This document shows, piece after piece, positions 59,660 through 64,000 of a stretch of 64,000 nt of DNA; position 1 is the stretch's first letter; each line of letters begins with the position of its first letter. Made by a program: the position numbers and the translations under genes. The notes beneath the pieces are model-generated. The model ran no database searches. It had not been told where the DNA came from and saw only the letters and a list, made by a program, of their open reading frames with translations. This stretch comes from Flammulina velutipes (lineage: Eukaryota > Basidiomycota > Agaricomycetes > Agaricales > Physalacriaceae), in contig CM022376.1 in the NCBI GenBank assembly GCA_011800155.1, positions 434,001 to 498,000 of the forward strand, written 5' to 3'.

Positions 59660-60187
59660 TTTATCTATGTTTTTGTGGCATCGGCGTCTGCTTTTGCGTG
59701 CACCCGTGTCACTGGGGATCCTGTGGGCGGGAACCGCAGGATCCATAACCCACGAAATTCCTGCACACATGACCCAGCGATGAAAATTCGCTGCTGAAAC
59801 TGGTGTGGGAGTCGTGGCCGTGTGGATGCCGTGCGGGCGGCTTACACATGGGCGAGGTGGGGCGCGACCTTAAACGCACTCTCTTGTGTACCCCAAACAA
59901 CATCAACATCAACATCATCCAAACACTCATGGCAGTCTCCGAGCGCCTGTTCCAGGCCTTTTCGGGGCCGTGGCGGCGTCGTTGCGAAGGAAATCCCAAA
60001 GTTCATCGTTTCGCCCCGTTCAAGTTCGAGGGATCGTAGGCAGGCTCTCTGAGTAGTTAGATCTACTTTGATCAATGAATATCATTGTTCCTTTGCTTCA
60101 TATGCGGGCGCAGCGTTGGAGGATTTTAAACTGGCTTTTAGTGCGATTTTGAGCTCCGCTGATTCGCATCACACGGTCCGAGCTGGA

Positions 60188-60229
60188 CCAAATAAACTGA
60201 GCGCAATAAACTAAGAATTGAGGAGCACT
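60188..60229. repeat. Right terminal inverted repeat of RT element
   Basis: Inverted copy of 56295-56336. Confidence 0.9.
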
Positions 60230-60232
60230 AAA

Positions 60233-61296
60233 CTGAATGGAGCTCACCAAAGTACACCTACATATCGCCATCTTTAGCACGGTTTTCCCACTTTCTATTA
60301 TTCCCAGATTCCCCGGGCCTAGTGGCACGACGGTATAAACGGACATGGGCACAATGCCGTCCTTGCGCCATATTGACGACGACCTGCCAATCGAGATGCG
60401 GCTCTGCGACACCTTGAGGGTGGGTCGTCGGCTTCATCGTGGCAGCTAGTGTAGGTGACAAGACGGAATTTTTCACGTCCTTTGGCCTGTCGGGCGTGGT
60501 AAGCGTACACATGGCAGCAGAGCACCTTTAATCAAAGCTACGAGAAGGTAACTGAGTTAAATAGTCCATATAATTGAGGATGATGGTAGTCGGAAGCAAG
60601 GGTGGATCAGCCGAATGACTCTTTGATTCCGACCGCCATGTCCATTCTGGTGTTGCTCGACGACGGCGACAGCGATTTGGGAAGCACCTTTGCCATTGCT
60701 CAGAACGCTCAGAGACGTGGCTTGCGCTATCATTGTTAGAGCTATGAGTGGTGCGTCTAGAAGCGTTGAACTCATTCCAGACTAATCCTGACTGCTCGAG
60801 CTAGCCATGGCGTAAAAAGTGTATATCATCGGAGGGATGACGAATTTAACACCTATAGTCGGGAGAATGCCTTTGTCCCCTCGATTACGACGATCATGGA
60901 TCCACTCGGCAAAGGCGACAGCGAGAGCTAAATCTTGTCGCTGCGTAAGTGGGCTCGACGACAATATTCTCACAGCTACTCATGTTGCTCAACAAGTACT
61001 TATTTTCTCGGAATACGAGCCAGTTGTACGTTGAAATATACTTCCATGGAACCTATTGCAAACACGATCGGTAACGCGTCGAGCGCGTCAGATGTATAAA
61101 TCACGCGACTTCTGATACATGAACAGTGCAATCGCTGTTCTATGGGATTAAATGCACAATATAAATACAGATGCGGCGACGTAAGATCCAAACATCATTC
61201 CCGGACACTGAAACAAAAATTCGATCAACACCACAACTCGTGTGGTAAGGATTCTACGAAATTATACATATCATACATATAACGAGCGCTAAATTA
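60233..61296. other. Continuation of gene D 5' flank and 3' flank of gene E
   Basis: The first 300 bp continue the flank split by the RT element (GGAGCTCACCAAAGTACACC, like GAAGCTCACCAAAATACGCC near 50425). Then follow a hairpin repeat (60581-60640) and, at about 60960-61260, a diverged third copy of the flank block seen at 25.4-25.6 kb and 52.1-52.4 kb. No confident gene. Confidence 0.5.
60581..60640. repeat. Dispersed hairpin repeat, copy 5
   Basis: ATGGTAGTCGGAAGCAAGG pairs with TTCCGACCGCCAT; it follows CATATAATTGAGGATG. Confidence 0.6.
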
Positions 61297-64000
61297 TCAT
61301 ACCAAATCCGATACGGGTGTCTTGAATGTGCTTGAGTGGGCAGAGGATGGTAATGGATGTGAAATAGAATACTGGGAAGGTGGTGGTGGAGCGTCATCAA
61401 CATGGCGCGAACGTACAGACACTCTAGACACTCCGTCCCGTGGTTGAAAACCAAGCTCCATGTCTTCCACATCTGACGGTGCCGGCAAAGGACGAGAACT
61501 CCGACCCATGAGCCTGACCTCGAAGACAAAGTGCCGAATGCGCTCCCAGTGATTGACGATACGACGTGGAGGATGGCTTGCCGTCTGAGCGACGAGGGAA
61601 AGATTCTGATCAAAAAAAATTCTTCATGAGAGAAAGCTCAGAATGAATAAATGTAAAGGGGAAGACTGACCTTATGCCGAGACGCAAAGAACTCATCTAG
61701 AATGGCCAGTCCGACTTTCATTCTTTCCTTCACCTCTTCAGCTATTATTTCGACATCCAGATTCTCTTCCACAAGAGGAAGATACAGCCAATCTCGAGGA
61801 TTCATGGCCATGTAGTATGCGCGCCGGCTCCAAGCAGCATGTGTTGGGTTCAGACGCGCTAAATGAAGCAGATGTTGTCTGAGCTCCTCCTCCTTCATGC
61901 TATCCGTTTCCCAGGGGGACGGTTTGCCTCTCAAGGCAAGAACACGACAAACCGTATAAAGTCGCTGCGGGTCAGCGCAAAGTTCATCCATACGTCGAAG
62001 GGTAGTCTCTCGGGGTGTGTCAACGCCTCCAGTCAAGTGAGATACAAAGGTGGCCACTAGAGGATACAGGTATTCGCGAGAGTGAGAAAGAGACGCCAGA
62101 GTCCGAGTAGATAGGAAAGGTGATCTAAGAAAGAGGGTATAGTAGACCGACACATTCGTGTCCTGACCAGCTTTGAAGATCTTTTGCAGTATACTCGAAG
62201 CAGGATACATAAAGAAGGAGATTTCCAAGAACCAGATCTCCAAGTCTCGAGATATGGGCCGTTCAGACGCCCCCCTCGAGACTGTCTCGAGATTCGGATG
62301 CCCCGAGGTCTGGAGACTTCATTCTCAATGTAGCAAGGATAGGCCAATGATATACATGTATTAGTATATAATTACTAGCGTCTAAATAACCTCCTTCATT
62401 TACTCGGGACAATGCTCAAGGAATGTCTCGAGCATTGTTTCGAGAATAGTCTCGGAGGCTGTCTCGAGGATTCACTCGGGACTATGCTCGAGCTTTTTCT
62501 CCGAGACAATTCTCGAGTGTTCACTCGGGACAGTGCTTGAACCTTTCTTCGAGACAATTCTCGAGACTATGCTCGAGACAGAGCATTGCCATAAGCCGCT
62601 CAACGGGCCCCTCAACCGACGCCACTCAACCCAATCATCTCCCCCTTTGGACCTCCACTTACATCCAAACGTTTCGCCGAGGGATGGTGTCTTATTCAGT
62701 GGGAAGGTCCAGTGGCTGCCATGGAGGTAAAAGGAAAGAGGCGAAGGTGGGTGTACGACTTTGGATCGATTGTTATATAGCGACACATGTTGTGTTCACC
62801 GGCACATTCGGCTTGAGAATCAATGCATGCACCAGGGATGAACAAAGAACATTTTTAGCCGAATGTGCCGGTGAGTACAACACTTGTCGCCACAAAGCAG
62901 TCGACACGGAGTCATGTGCCGGCCTTTGCCTCTTTCCTCTTACCTTCATGGCAGCCACTCCCTCTCTTTATTATGGGATCTCCTCCGATGAAATCGCAGT
63001 GCTAATGTAACCACATAAGTAGGAATGATCTGACGGTACATAGCTAACGAAACGGGGGCGTTGACGTGGGTTGAGTGGCGCATGGTGGTGCTGTGTCCCG
63101 AGACAATGCTCGAGATAACGCCGGGATTATTGGTATTGAATCGAGGATTTTCTCGAGTAGAGGGTGGAGAACTATCCCGAGACAACACTCCAGCAGTGTC
63201 TCGAAGACTATCTTGAGCATTGTCTCGGCATTCTCTGGAGATAGTAGATGGGAGAGTTTACCCCACGTAGTAGTTATGTAGCGAGAAATTAATGACATTG
63301 GTGCATTGGATACTATCTACGCTACATTAAGAACGATATGATTGGCCTATCCTTGGTACATTAAGAACAAAGTCTCCAGACCTGGGAGCATCCGAGTCTC
63401 GAGACAGTCTCGAGGGGGGTGTCTGAACGGCCCATATCTCGAGACTTGGAGATCTGGTTTTATAGATTTCCCTCAGTTTTAGCAACGAGGAAAAGTTAGA
63501 AATTAGCCTCTCGAAGAATTCTGGGCTGATAGCGTGTGAACCACAGAGTTTGAGGTAGGCATTGAGGATGCTGGAATAACAGAACACTGTTTCGTTGAAA
63601 CTGTCACACCAACCATCCTCCAATCTTAGGCTCCGAAGAATGACATTCTCCGCCCGTCGCCATAGAGAAACGGTGTCCTTCTCAGAGAGCCCGTCACTTG
63701 CCAGTGTTCGAATTTCCCTCCAGACATCGGCTATGACTTGCACAGCCGCATGAAAACCATCATTGCTCGTCAAATAGAGATATGACACAGCGTAGTCGTG
63801 GATGATGAACAAATTAGTGAGTTGCCCGGATTCGTAGGAGTCAGCTGGTAGGGTGTTTCCCATTCGCGCAACTAGAAGATCGACGATGAACTGGAATAGA
63901 GGGACTGCCGTTTCCATGATCATCACTGGCGCGGAAAATGGTTGAATGGTGTCGGTGGGTGTAACGGAAGAGTTGAAGTTGCTGAGGGCAAGTTTGCAGG
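61297..64000 (-). pseudogene. DUF6535-type membrane protein E, 3' part, split by an inverted-repeat element
   Basis: The gene enters from beyond the window end. Family parts seen: ADSYESGQLTNLFIIHDYAVSYL, RAENVILRSLRLEDGWCDS, FFERLISNFSSLLKLREI (64000-63472), then, after the element, SFFMYPASSILQKI, CRVLALRG, MNPRDWLYLP and LDEFFASRHK (62226-61671), a 65-nt intron with GTCAGT donor, and the last exon 61605-61297 ending in a Ser/Pro-rich tail. Deleting the element and one copy of AGATTTCC restores the frame KLREI-SFFMYP exactly as in the paralogues. With the element present the frame soon ends inside it. The 5' exons lie outside the window and cannot be judged. Confidence 0.82.
62227..63463. 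mobile_element. 1.24-kb inverted-repeat element inserted in DUF6535 gene E
   Basis: The ends share ACCAGATCTCCAAGTCTCGA in inverted orientation and continue as a terminal inverted repeat of over 100 bp; the outermost bases differ slightly (AAGAACC against ATAAAACC). AGATTTCC flanks both sides (62219-62226, 63464-63471). The sub-terminal parts are full of CTCGAG and TCTCGAG motifs. Inner pieces also pair (GGCTGCCATGGAGG with CCTTCATGGCAGCC; CACCGGCACATTCGGC with GCCGAATGTGCCGGTG), so it is an imperfect palindrome with its centre near 62845. No transposase. Confidence 0.85.

Larger units (their letters stand above)
56295..60229. mobile_element. 3.9-kb reverse-transcriptase element bounded by terminal inverted repeats
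   Basis: The ends AGTGCTCCTCAATTCTTAG and CTAAGAATTGAGGAGCACT start a 42-bp terminal inverted repeat with two mismatches (56295-56336 and 60188-60229). The flanks carry AAA (or TAAA) on both sides, a 3-4 bp target duplication, and the paralogous flank of gene C shows the sequence without the insert. The only recognisable gene is a spliced LINE-type reverse transcriptase that starts almost inside the left repeat. About 570 bp of non-coding sequence follow it. No LTR, no poly-A or simple-repeat tail, no DDE or tyrosine-recombinase gene was seen. It fits no element class known to me. Confidence 0.8.

Noticed and set aside
56295..60229. Calling the RT unit an ordinary LINE insertion
   Set aside because: TIRs, lack of an A-rich tail, an intron in the RT gene and a very short target duplication do not fit an ordinary LINE.

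Overview
The window looks like a transposon-rich, repeat-rich piece of a basidiomycete (Agaricomycetes) nuclear genome. The reasons are many short introns of about 43-60 nt with GTAAGT/GTATGT-like donors, a tandem array of DUF6535-type membrane proteins, a FunK1-type fungal kinase and a Tnp2-type (EnSpm/CACTA) transposase of mushroom style. No rRNA, tRNA, CRISPR or prokaryotic feature was seen. All gene models were built by eye from splice sites, reading phase and paralogue comparison.

Region 1 (1-23.5 kb): five small RING-finger genes (427-1107, 1332-2247, 4111-4545, 19603-20129, 21041-21538; four share one exon layout) surround a block of three co-oriented genes. These are a 26-exon coiled-coil protein built from duplicated exons (5124-12477), a Tnp2 transposase with two in-frame TGA codons (12831-16906) and a 633-aa protein of unknown function (17182-19172). 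An intron of the coiled-coil gene holds a 2.8-kb almost perfect palindromic element (8492-11291) with an 8-bp target duplication. A hypothetical gene runs the other way at 2485-3569.

Region 2 (23.5-33.6 kb): a 611-bp AT-rich MITE with 8-bp target duplication (23551-24161), a duplicated block (24.76-25.5 kb), the orphan 3' end of a DUF6535 gene (25543-26090), a FunK1-like kinase whose ATP-positioning lysine seems replaced by Glu (26416-27878), and about 5.5 kb of poorly interpretable sequence with one possible promoter plus first exon.

Region 3 (33.6-64 kb): five minus-strand DUF6535 genes in tandem, with one four-exon plan, a conserved 158-nt second exon and a usually 59-nt last intron. A (33630-36693), C (46959-50228) and D (52767-56108) read through. 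B (39600-43009) has a 13-bp frameshifting deletion. E (61297 to past the window end) is split by a 1.24-kb inverted-repeat element (62227-63463) with 8-bp target duplication. Orphan tails, duplicated flanks and hairpin repeats fill the gaps.

The most unusual object lies upstream of gene D: 56295-60229, a 3.9-kb unit bounded by 42-bp terminal inverted repeats. Its only evident gene is a LINE-like reverse transcriptase that needs removal of a 44-nt intron to be continuous. The paralogous flank of gene C shows the empty site. Terminal inverted repeats plus an intron are not what target-primed retrotransposition leaves, so this is the best candidate for an undescribed element type.
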